Translations under genes and position numbers: made by a program | Notes under the pieces: model-generated | The model's input: only the letters and a program-made list of their open reading frames with translations | Told to the model about the DNA's origin: nothing | Databases searched by the model: none | Assembly (NCBI GenBank): GCA_943737045.1 | Contig: CALSFV010000059.1 | Span: forward strand, 186,001-250,000 | Length of the DNA: 64,000 nucleotides | DNA from: Parapristionchus giblindavisi | Lineage: Eukaryota; Nematoda; Chromadorea; Rhabditida; Diplogasteridae | Direction of reading: 5' to 3' | In this document: positions 34,893-46,089 of the stretch, piece after piece | Position numbering within the stretch: the stretch's first letter is position 1 | Layout of the letters: each line of letters begins with the position of its first letter

Positions 34893-34919
34893 TTTGGCCT
34901 CAGGAGCACAGCGTAGGAC
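34893..34919 (+). promoter_or_regulatory. Candidate trans-splice acceptor, P450 gene 3
   Basis: Acceptor tggcctcag ends at 34903, followed by a 16-nt leader ending in gac and the ATG at 34920. It parallels genes 1 and 2. Confidence 0.55.
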
Positions 34920-37900
34920 ATGCTGGGAATTCTTATCTTCACAGCAGTCACTGTGATCTACCTCATTCGATACTACTACAGTATCTCGAAACTCCCTCCG
35001 GGACCATGGCCTTTGCCAATCATTGGAAATCTTGGAACACAGGTGAATAACCCTTTTTTTAAACAACAAAAATATTTTTAATATTTCACGAAAATTCTAA
35101 TTTTCAAATCAATAAAATTCTGTTACAGCTTGTACCCCCATTCGTATTCCGTGATTTACGAAGGTTGGCCGCAAAATATGGAGGAGTCATGACTGTGCAT
35201 ATGCCATTTCCCGTTGTCAACATCTCTGATTTCGACGCGTTGAAAACAGTTATGAAAGGTGGACAGAGTTTTTTAAAATGAAAAACGCAGGTTTAGCAAA
35301 TAGGGGTGCAGTTCAAAAGTATAGAAACGTGAAGAAAGAGAGGCGAAAGAGTGTGCAAAATGGAAAGTTTTATCTGTTTTTTTCTTTCCTTTTCGCAACT
35401 TTTTAAAAAGAGTATTTTAAATGAGAAGGGAACGATAGAAACGAGAGAGTGAGACAACGAGATTTTATTCTTTGCTCTAACAATTTGATGGCTTCTGCTG
35501 GAAATAAATTGCATTCGTTAAGCGATTAGTTAAGCAATGGAGAAATCTCATGAGAACCCAGACGCGATAGATAACACTACCAAACCAGCTCATAATTTGT
35601 TTAGAATCTAACGAGAAATAGTAATGTAAAAGAGTCATCATTATTGATTGACTTTTATATGCTTGTTTATTATTATTGTGTTTGATGAATTATAAAAAAA
35701 TATTGATTTCAGAGCAAGGTGACGACTTCTCAGACAGAATTCAGACACTTATTCCTATCGCCCATACTCCAAATGGAGGTATACACTGTTCAAAATGTTT
35801 TGAGAGCGAAATACTACATGAATTTATGAACGTTGGACGGTTTAAAATAAAGACTTTTCAGCACACAGAGGAAAAAGTGTAAAATAAAACTTCAGTAAAG
35901 TAGCACTTATAAAGTCTTAAATACCACACAAAAGTGTTAAATAAAACAAACCAGAAGTCTTGGTTAGCCTGTGTAGTACTACAGGGATGTTGGTGATTTG
36001 ACACTTTTCTCTGTTTGATTTTTTAATCGATTGAGAAAAATCTACATAGCGAGTGGCGGCAGCAAACAAATTTTAGGTATCGTCACATCCAACGGAGATA
36101 ATTGGAGGGAGCAAAGGAGAACTGCTATTAGTATTCTTCGTGATTTCGGAATGGGAAGAAATATTATGGAGGAGAAGGTAAGGAAGAAATGTGAATCTTC
36201 TTAGGATTTTTGAATTTCTAATTTAACTCTCCACTTTGGCAACAAGCGAAAGATTGTAACCAAAATAAAGAGCCTAAAATTAATTTGGGGTGTTACTTCG
36301 AAAAAAAGATCGAAAAAAGATCTTTCTCACTTTCTTAGTCAGCGAGAGAGCGTTGCCAGAGCGGATAATAAAATTAGCGCGGGTGAGCATTTACGGAAAA
36401 TTACACAGTCCCTGGCGCAGTGGAAAAAATACGGACTAGAGTTCTCTCACGGGGTTCGAAATCTATTGCCAATCTTTCCAATTTTCAAAAAGTGTGTCAT
36501 CAGCACGTCGCCAAAAATGCTTTTTTCATGATCCTAGCGATCGATGTGAAATACTGTAGAGTAAAATATATTTCTTTCTACACAGTGCCCTTTAACTCAA
36601 AAAAGATCTATAGCCCTTGGTCTTACGTTGCCTTAGAAAACACTGTCTGAGAGAATTCAACAACTGGAATATTTCTTGGTATCGATGAAAAATGATTTTT
36701 TCTGTCTTATGTGTGATAATTACAGGCTCTATGAGTGTAGTTCACTGGTACTTGGAAATTGCTTCCAATTGAAAATTCGCTTCAGGGGGTGACCACACAA
36801 CGATTTGGCGCCTTTTCCTAAAAAGTTTATTTCGAATCCAATCGATTCGGGAGTGGATGCAATCGACTCCTTGCCTAATTCTAAGAAACTATTGTTGAGG
36901 AGAGTTTTTTGATCAACGGTCAACGAAGGCTGGAATCAGGAAATTTCGAAAAAAAATTCACATTAAATTAATTCTCATTATTTTCCCATGGAGAAAGTAA
37001 ATTTTTTATTTGCTCAATCGCTTCTACATATCATAACACATCTTCAGTTTAAAAAGTGTAATTTATAAAAAATGGGAAATTTATGCGCGAATCAATTTTG
37101 TTCGTTGAACTTAATTGTGGTGAGGATTGGCGACTTTTCATAAAAAGTTTATTTCGAATCTAATCGATTCGGGAGTGGGCGCATTCGAATCCTTGACTAA
37201 TTCTAAAAAAACTATTGCTGAGGAGAGTTTTTCGATCAACGGTCAACGAACGCTGGAATTGGTAATTTTCGAAAAAAAATGTTTACATTAAATTAATTCT
37301 CACTATTTTCCCATGGCGAATGTAAACTTTTTATTTGCTCAATCGCTGCTACATATCATAACACATCTTAGCGAATAAGTAAATAGAATAAAAATTACAT
37401 CACAATGATGATTAGAATAGTGAACAACACTGCCCAACTACAGCTACACTCCGAACCACCGGATGAACAGTCAAATACTCGTGTCATTGCGTTGAAATAC
37501 GCACGAAACAAGCAGAAAAGCGACAAAAAATCGATTAGGAAATCTCGCCTTCTTGCCCTTACCGTAATTCCTCACCATAATTCATACAACAACGACAAAA
37601 TTGATTCGAACACAAATTTATATTTTTTTATAAATTACACTTTTTTTAACTGAAGATGTGTTATGATATGTAGCAGCGATTGAGCAGATAAAATGTTTAC
37701 ATTCGCCATGGGAAAATTGTGAGAATTAATTTAATGTAAACTTTTTTTTTCGAAAATTACCAATTCCAGCGTTCGTTGACCGTTGATCGAAAAACTCTCC
37801 TCAGCAATAGTTTCTTAGAATTAGTCAAGGATTCGAATGCGCCCACTCCCGAATCGATTAGATTCGAAATAAACTTTTTATGAAAAGTCGCCAATCCTCA

Positions 37901-40900
37901 CCACAATTAAGTTCAACGAACAAAATTGATTCGCGCATAAATTTCCCATTTTTTATAAATTACACTTTTTAAACTGAAGATGTGTTATGATATGTAGAAG
38001 CGATTGAGCAAATAAAAAATTTACTTTCTCCATGGGAAAATAGTGAGAATTAATTTAATGTGAATTTTTTTTCGAAATTTCCTGATTCCAGCCTTCGTTG
38101 ACCGTTGATCAAAAAACTCTCCTCGACAATAGTTTCTTAGAATTAGGCAAGGAGTCGATTGCATCCACTCCCGAATCGATTGGATTCGAAATAAACTTTT
38201 TAGGAAAAGGCGCCAAATCGTTGTGTGGTCACCCCCTGAAGCGAATTTTCAATTGGAAGCAATTTCCAAGTACCAGTGAACTACACTCATTGAGCCTGTA
38301 ATTATCATACATAAAACAGAAAAATATATTTTTCGTCGATACCGCACCTATGTCGATTTTCTAAGATAGCGTGTTTTAGGTCACATTATAAAGTCTCGAA
38401 TTCATTTGCTACGTGTTGATCTTTGATCTTTGCAGGTCACAATGTCCGCAATGGAATATCTGCGCTGTCTGAAGGACAAGAAGAATCTGGACAGAATTGA
38501 TATGAGATGGACCATTCAAGTTTGTATTTATGTAATACCCACTTTATAGAAACTCGCTATTTATATTATTTTATAATGAACGGAGCTTCAATGGCATTCT
38601 TATACGTGACGTACTCAGAGCGCAGAATCATAATCAGAAAAGAAATGAGAAAGTTGAAAACTTATTTATAACAAAATATGAAAATGATGTTTTCATGTCC
38701 TTGCATGTTAAAATGGAGCGAGATCTCCCAGGGTTCGATCAATTGATCAATATTTAGCTCTTCGTCGCTAATATCATAAATGAGATCGTCTTCGGATATC
38801 GATATGCTTACGACGATTGTGAACCTCTCATCAACTTTCTGGAAAACTTTAATAACGCCATTGAAAATGTGTCCAAGTAGGTTGCATTGTTTATAAATCA
38901 ATCAATAATTCAAAAAGATCAATAACCATAGGTCCAAACTATTTCTGCTAGTTGGCCGTTTTCCCTGGATGAAAAGTGTGCCAATTCTGAAGTATTATGG
39001 ATACGAGAAATATATTGCCCTCATTGAAAAGGTTATTTACATTCTTTATTATTATTATTATTATGAAAATAGAATTGACAAAAATTAAATAAGAGACTTT
39101 TGATGATAACGTCTCAACTAGTGAGATGATATTTCCAGGTAAAAGATCTCGTTCGGAAGGAAGTAGCTAAGGCTGAAGCTACGTATAACGAGGACGATGA
39201 GCCTTCTTGCTTCGTTCATGCTTATATGAAGAAAATAAAGGACAATGAATATCTTACGTTAGTTTTGATATTTTACATACAAAGAAAAAGTGTTAAAACA
39301 CAAACCACCCCAGCTAATCAAGCGTGACATGTAAATAAAAGTTTGCACTTTTGTGTTGTATTTAGCACTTCAAAGGTATTACATTTTTGGCTGCCATTTC
39401 ATTTAACACGTTTTTTTTCACTTTGGAGAGTTTTTTAATTAGCTCAGGGTGGTATTTAAACAAACAATAACATTTTCAGTCCGCTTAACCTCACATCATG
39501 TTGTCATGAACTTTTCTTAGCTGGCCAAGAAACAACGACTACGACTCTGAGGTGGGCAATGCTTTTCATGGCAGCCCATCAAGATGTTCAGGTATGATCT
39601 TTGATCTTTGATCTTTGTCATCTGTTCTTTGATCCTTGATCTTGCAGGACAGAGTACGCGAGGAAATCTTCACTATAGTGGGAAAGGATCGCATGCCATC
39701 ACTGTCTGATAAAGTAAGCCAAAAGATCAAAATTGGGTTTGTACATACGTATAAGTGATTTTGTTAATGGGCTTTGAAGATCAGAGGAAGCTACTCTTTG
39801 GCAACAATTTCTCAAAAAACTTTTTTTTTAAAGTGAAAAAATTTCCTCCTTACTCTGTGTAAAATTCGTACAAGAAATGTTTGATATTCCCTAATTCAGG
39901 CACGAATGCCGTACACGAGTGCAACTCTACACGAGATTCAACGTAGAGCGAACATTCTTCCGACAAATCCAGTTATTTTCAGAAAAACCACGACCGACAC
40001 ACATATTGGGGTATGCTATCATGGTTATTATATTCATTTTGAAAGCCAGAGCAACCGCTCAGCAAAGAAACTCTCTCAAAATTAATGCTTGCTAGTTTGT
40101 CTGGCTTTCAAAGAAATCAGAGGCCGTATGCATGAACGCCGGCAAACCGTTTGCCCGACAAACGTGACGTCAAAAGCGTAGGCGGAGGATTTTCGACAAA
40201 CGCCTCCGCCTACGGTTGTGACGTCACGTTTGTCGGGCAAACGGTTTGCCGGCGTTCATGCATACGGCCTCAGAATTCTACTTGAGACAGAATTCTGTGA
40301 TAGCGTCGTTGTTAATTATAAAAAAAATTAATTATAAAAATCACATGGATTTTTGCCATTAAATTCGATTTTTTGTAATTTTGCTATAAGCTGAATAGAT
40401 TAAGAATAAAAGGACCACACATTTTAGGATTACCAAATCCCGGAAGGAACAATTATTAATATGGATTTACATCAAATTCATTCGAAAGATCCACTATTTA
40501 TCGATCCTGAAAGATTCAATCCCGATCGATATTTATGTGAGGATGGAGTTACATTGAGAAAGGTACATTACACCATTTTTGAGACATTTACAATAGGATG
40601 GTTTTTTGCTGGCTTGCACGGCTTTTTTTCATGAAATGTATTTGTAGATAAGACACTGAAATCTGCAAACATGTTTATATAATTTAAAGGTGGACTCCCG
40701 CGTATATTTTCGTGGCCAAACTGTGAAGACAGAAAGTTAGCAAAAGTTATTCTACGCACAGTACACTATTTACTTTATGCTAATTCAGCTTATTGATCAC
40801 TAGAATCATGAATGAATCATGCTTGCAATCGCAGGCAAAGGCGCGCTTTTTGAAAATAAGAAAGTTCGGCAATAGGATTCGAACCCGCGACCATGCGCTA

Positions 40901-41602
40901 TCTAGTCAGAAGTCATACCATTGCGCTAAGGGATTGATGAGTGGTCACTCTATCTTCTTGCATATCAATTGACACTTGCATAAGCGAGATACAAGAGATT
41001 TGCATGAATATTCGCGAGTATCCACCTTTAAAGAAGGGGACCCATGAGTTGACATGACTGACTCCCGTCACGATAAGCATGCTGGCTATTGTTTATATTA
41101 TATGGTAATTGGCGTAAGGGATAATGAGAAAATGAGAGAGCAAGTATGCAAATCGGATGGCCATATGGGCACTCTCTACATGCCTTGAAAGTAGTACTTT
41201 CAATGTGCATAGTGTGCTTTAAACATATCGGGAATCAATATCAGATATGTCTTTCGATTCGTTTGATGAATCTCTATCATTCTATCCGAACAGTCTTATT
41301 ACGAAAAAACTCGTGGGTCTCCATCTTTAAAATGAAATACACAGGACCTTATCGAAAGAACAATTCCCTTCGGTATTGGAAAGCGTCAATGTGCTGGAGA
41401 GGGATTGGCCCGAGTTGAACTATTCATCGGTCTTACCGCGACTCTTCAGGTATACTCTAGTTGTCCTGATATTGATTGATCGATAGCATTACAGAACTAC
41501 CGTGTTCTTCCACCTATCGATGGTACTCCGGTGGATCTAACTCCAAACTGTCTCAATATCCTTCTACCGAAACCCCATGAACTACAACTTGTCCCTGTTT
41601 GA
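34920..41602 (+). CDS. Cytochrome P450, CYP33-like, gene 3
   Basis: Third tandem paralog with the same 14-exon plan. Exons: 34920-35042, 35129-35258, 35713-35778, 36077-36177, 38436-38519, 38758-38876, 38932-39031, 39139-39257, 39480-39591, 39648-39713, 39900-40010, 40428-40562, 41345-41449, 41495-41602. It gives 492 aa without a stop; the last exon is one codon longer (GTPVDLTP instead of GTVDLTP). The WREQR, AGQETT, ExxR, PERF and [10 protein letters not shown] motifs are all present. In exon 9 a His replaces the Gln before ELFLAG. Introns 4, 11 and 12 carry a 1.6-kb foldback, a 152-bp perfect-looking hairpin and a TIR element. No tRNA follows it. Exon 5 uses donor gtttgt after CAA. Confidence 0.92.
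36222..36390. repeat. Diverged hairpin MITE in P450 gene 3 intron 4
   Basis: Carries aactctccactttggcaac and gagagcgttgccagagcgg with cgcgggtg at the edge. It is longer and more diverged than other copies. Confidence 0.55.
36713..38311. mobile_element. 1.6-kb foldback in P450 gene 3 intron 4
   Basis: Arms 36713-37380 and 37640-38311 are inverted copies, marked by cagggggtgaccacacaacg and its complement. Each arm also contains two direct sub-repeats of tttatttcgaatc.aatcgattcggga. The unpaired loop 37380-37640 holds an 82-codon open frame beginning at 37405 with no recognised domain. It lies wholly within the intron. Confidence 0.88.
40120..40271. repeat. 152-bp near-perfect hairpin in P450 gene 3 intron 11
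   Basis: gaggccgtatgcatgaacgc at the left pairs with gcgttcatgcatacggcctc at the right. The stem continues through ggcaaaccgtttgcccgaca to a short loop around gaggattttcgac. It is very GC-rich relative to the surrounding intron. Confidence 0.93.
40683..41032. mobile_element. TIR element with tRNA-like core, copy 3
   Basis: tttaaaggtgga at the left and tccacctttaaa at the right, 350 bp. The minus strand of 40865-40930 reads like a tRNA with A-box-like TTAGCGCAATGG and B box GGTTCGAATCC. It lies in intron 12 of P450 gene 3. Confidence 0.7.
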
Positions 41603-42660
41603 AAATATTGATTTATCAATGTTTTATGCTTGAACACTGTATTGTATATTACCCGAAAAAAGGCAGTTTATCGACTTAACTAAATATACCATTAACGAAC
41701 ATTGGATGGAACATAATGAACTTTTGAACAGTCCATCGTTCAGATATGTTTCAGTGATAGTATAGGTAACAATGAGCTACTTCAAACGTGATGTACATAT
41801 CGTTTTGCTTTATGTGAAGCTTAATAAAGACTTATTAATCGACATCTTGAGTTAAGGGATTCATTCAAGTACTGTCTACTGCAAAAAAGGGGCGTGGCCT
41901 ATTCATTCATTATCCGAATCATGACTGCACCTTTAATGACATTTCCAACAATCCACAGAAGAGCTGTGATATACCGAAGGTACGGCCGGATATTTCATCT
42001 AGTAAGTCCAATTTCCTTGAAGCAGAACTTATTAGATATGGTGAAAGATAGATGATAAATGCGTAAATAAGGTGAAGAGATAGAGAGGAGGAGTAGGAGA
42101 GTGTCATTGTTCTTTGATCTCTGTTTTTTTATCTTTGTTCTTTGTCCTTTCAGGAAAAATCACATAGGACTGCTATTGAAATGAAAGATTCTTCCAAAGA
42201 TAATCCCTAAACTGATTCTGACTTTAAATCAGATCCACTGATTTTAATTAATCGATAATCGAATTTTAAAAAAGTTCGTGATTGCCAAAGATAAGAATGC
42301 CATGGATTTATTGAGCAAAACGAGCAAGTAGCAAACAATTAAATTTCAAAAATCAATCAATATTTGTCCTTTTCTCGGTCACAACCAAGCGATATTGACA
42401 TAAAAGAAGCGACGCCTGAGGATCGACGTGAATCTGGAATAAATCAATAATTACACCAATTCCTTCATTTGATTATATTTGAATACTTTCTCCTAAACAA
42501 CATATTGGCAATAGTTCAGTCGCGAGTCAAATTATGATTTAGTAAAAACACAGTGTTCTGACGCATTCCCCCACCCCATTTTATTTTCTCCTTGTGCAAA
42601 TTTATATAGTTTTTTTACTTGCTGAAACATCTTTACGATGTATGATCGGTGGTGAGTGAT

Positions 42661-43051
42661 GGCGCACTAAAAAATAGTGGAAAACGGAAAATGGCGACTT
42701 TCCAGGGTCTAAAAAAGCACCTGGAAACTCGAAAATTTGAATTCGCGGGCGCGAAAAAAGGTGCGGGAATTCACATTCTGGCAATCCAAATGCGGTTTTC
42801 TTCGGTTTAAAAAGAATGTTAAGTAGGAATTCAACTTCCTACGCTTCATAAAGATCGAAAAATGAAATTTCGGCTTTATATAAGTTTTATAACCGCAGAA
42901 AATCGCAGTTAGAAAGTCAGAATTTGAATTCCCGCGCCTTATTGGCGCCCGCGAATTCAAATTTCGAGTTTCCATTTTCGGTTTTCCAGTGTACTTTTTT
43001 AGACCCCGGAATGTCGCCATTTTCCATTTTCCACTATTTTTTATCGCGCCA
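42661..43051. mobile_element. Foldback element, GGCGCGTTAAA family, copy 3
   Basis: Termini ggcgcactaaaaaatagtgg and ccactattttttatcgcgcc. Inner arms gaattcgcgggcgcg and its complement flank a central aggaattcaacttccta hairpin. Same architecture as 15884-16254 and 34012-34364. Confidence 0.85.
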
Positions 43052-43292
43052 TGAGCAATGCGAGAGAACATTTAACAGAACAACAATTCCGATTTTGTCT
43101 CAGTGGTGAGCGGTCATTCTCCGCTTTCCGAACATTCGGCTTTATCTTTTCTGGCTTTGATTTGAGATTTAACACAATGAAATATCTTACTATTAGAATG
43201 GATGGTCTCCTCCGTATCACGCTCACTCAATGTAGCCCATGAAGTACTAAAAAAAATATTTTTATTATTTTTAAATTTTATTTTGTAAATAA

Positions 43293-43298
43293 TTTATT
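43293..43298 (-). terminator. Candidate poly(A) signal, channel gene A
   Basis: AATAAA on the minus strand, 16 nt downstream of the stop codon of the DEG/ENaC gene at 43314. Confidence 0.5.
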
Positions 43299-43313
43299 TT
43301 ACTTAAAAGACAC

Positions 43314-46049
43314 TCACTCTCTAATAAAACAGAACTGATCCTTCTTCTCGTTGGCTACCTGAAAATTCATAATTGATCTTTGATCTTTGATCAATCAGAC
43401 TTACATCACCCAGCGTCATACTAAGCGCTATGTTCTCGAGATTTCTTGCGCTCAATGTTCGAATCTGATTGACTGTCCTTTCCTTCTCATTCTGTTCCAT
43501 CTGAGATACAATCAATTATCGATCGATAATGAATCAATCGTTAATCAATAAATAGTCCTGATTACGACTATCCACTTTTGACTAGAAAAGCTCGTGGGCA
43601 CCCAAAATATAGCAGATATCATAAAATATTGTATTGTATGCCTTTTTGTAGCCAAAAAGCAATTTTGTAAGAAAAAGTAACCAAAAGTAAAATATAGCCA
43701 GTTTGCGACCCCTTTTTCTAACAAAAAAAGGAGTCAAACATTTGATGATTTGCTATGTTGAATGTTACTGACACAACAATCAATCAAAATTTGTCAACCT
43801 TGACTTTCCTCTCCTTTCTCGCGGTGTGGCTTCGCCTTTGGCAGCTAACAAACATCCAGAATACCTTAAAATCATGAGCAAATGATCTTTGATCTTTGAT
43901 CCTTGATCTTTGATCTTTCACTGCTACCTTAGCTGCGTAGATGATACTCTCGAAGACGGTGAGCACAGACATTCCAAGGAAGAGACCGAGTGTGCCACCC
44001 ATGTTACCTGAAACATTTATTTATTTATTTTTAATTATTTATTTATTTATTTATTTATTGATTAGCGAACAACTTTGTGAAATACAACTTATTATATTGC
44101 TATATTCGAAGAGAAACAATTGCACACAAACGTTCTACATTCTAATTAATCGGCTGGTGAAACGTATTTGAACGGCATCCATTCAAGCATGTATCTGTTG
44201 TCGAGACACAATAAAGCATATTATGAAGCACTGATATTGCTAGACTTTCCAAGTTATATGTACAACGTATTACGGTGCATGCATAACATATATGTGTACA
44301 TTCTACTTATTAATAACTTAATGCGCGTATTTTTTGTTCATCGATGCCAGTTGGAGCTAACTTCCTAATAATAAGAGAAGGGAGGAACCAGAATTGGAAC
44401 ACCACCAATGCCCTCGAACAAACGAACTCTTGATTATTGCGATCTTAGAGGCCACGATTTGGTTCGAATGCTCCCCAATTCTCCTGATTCTCCTTCTTTA
44501 AAGGAAGCGTTACCTCTCTCAATGGTCTCTTCATTGTGCACACTATTTCTCTGTGCACTAACAACGAGAGAGCATTGCGCTCCGAAGAGACCATTGAGAG
44601 AGGTTACCCTCCCTTTAAAGAACTAAAACGTACTGAGTAATTGTGTGACGGTTGTAGCTGTGACTTGCGCGTATTCGGTGTATGCTAGATCACGGAAGAA
44701 TACGTTCATTGAGAGGATATTACTTCTGCAAATATTTAATTTTAAATTAAAATAAAATTCAATTTAAAAATAAAATTACAATATTACTTGATATATTCAT
44801 CCGTCCAGTTTGCATTCGACATTTTCAATGAGAGAATGGCTGCTTCGGAGAATCCACGACCGTACGAATTTGAAGTACCGTAAACCCATCTGAAAGTTTG
44901 ATCTTTGATCTTTGTATTTTGATCTTTGGACTTTGATTTCTTCTCACTTGTTACATTCAGTCGCGCACTCTTCACACTTTGGCCATCGTTCCGCTTCCCC
45001 TAAACAATTCATTCACCATATTATTATTTTTTTAATTATTTAATTTTAATATTAATGCGATTGCAAACCTATAATTGTAACGTTTCATTAACATTATTTT
45101 TTTATTGATTTATACTTTAAGTAAGATCAAACAAAGTGAACTGTCTATTCATATCGACTCTTTGTTCGTCAGTGTTAGTGGTAAAGGCACACGTCGAGCT
45201 AATTTCTCTCTCCACTCTCGCAGACACAGAATGCGAGAGAATGTGGCAAGTGTTGAGAGTTTCAAATTGGTTCGGGGCGTGTTTTTAATCGGTCAAGAGG
45301 CCAGACTCTTTCCATAATCAAATAATTATCCCACCATTCTTTCCAATAACATATTCCTTCAAGCATCTGTAGTTCTCAAGGGGAGTGCATGAGCGATATT
45401 CTGAATTTATTTATTTATTTTATTTATCGTACATCATAAAAATGTTTCAACAAGTACCAGGAACGAGCTAAAATTAAGAAATCTGGGCATTTTATACAGT
45501 ATATTCAATTCTTTTTTAAATTGAAAATATCAATTTTCGTTTCCCTATACTCTGTTCAAAGGTTTCGCAAAGAAAAGAACGAGAGATAAAACTCTCCTCG
45601 TTTTACACACTCACTCATCTCCAGTTCTTTCTATTTCTTTTCTTTTCCCAACTTTTGAATAACACATTACCTTGATCGATATTGTACACGAATGGACTGC
45701 AGCCGCAGCTCTCATTGAGAAATCTGCAAATATTATCCAAAAATAAAATTCAGGTTTTACAAAATCAAAATTATGTGATGTTATCAAGCGTAAAATTAAT
45801 TTCAGATTATTCTAATCAAACTTTTTTGTTTATTATCAATCCTAAAATTAATTTAAGGTTAGACCGAATCAAACTTATGTATTATTATCTAACAAAAATA
45901 ATTTCAGAATTTTCGCAAGATACTCACTTGGCTCTGCACTTCGAATGGCAATCTTTCGCTTGATACTTCATCTGCGTATTCTTTCCTGTACTAGCCGCGC
46001 CTATCGGCGCGACTATCGGGGGGAGAACCCCCCGAACCCCCCCTCCCCC

Positions 46050-46089
<40 letters not shown>

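Larger units (their letters stand above)
32898..34902. other. Spacer between P450 genes 2 and 3
   Basis: Begins with sequence homologous to 27299-27480. It then holds a tRNA-like TIR element (33629-33945), a hairpin MITE split by a foldback (33957-34428) and the conserved upstream block (34510-34610). No coding gene is recognised; translated frames at 33078-33629 have no family signature. Confidence 0.6.
41603..43313. other. Spacer between P450 gene 3 and channel gene A
   Basis: The two genes converge. aataaa at about 41823 may serve P450 gene 3. tttatt at 43293-43298 is an AATAAA on the minus strand, 16 nt past the channel stop. A foldback occupies 42661-43051. No gene is recognised. Confidence 0.6.

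Noticed and set aside
41603..41900. Third tRNA-Asp after P450 gene 3
   Set aside because: Looked for at the matching distance; no cloverleaf or GTTCAAT arm is present.
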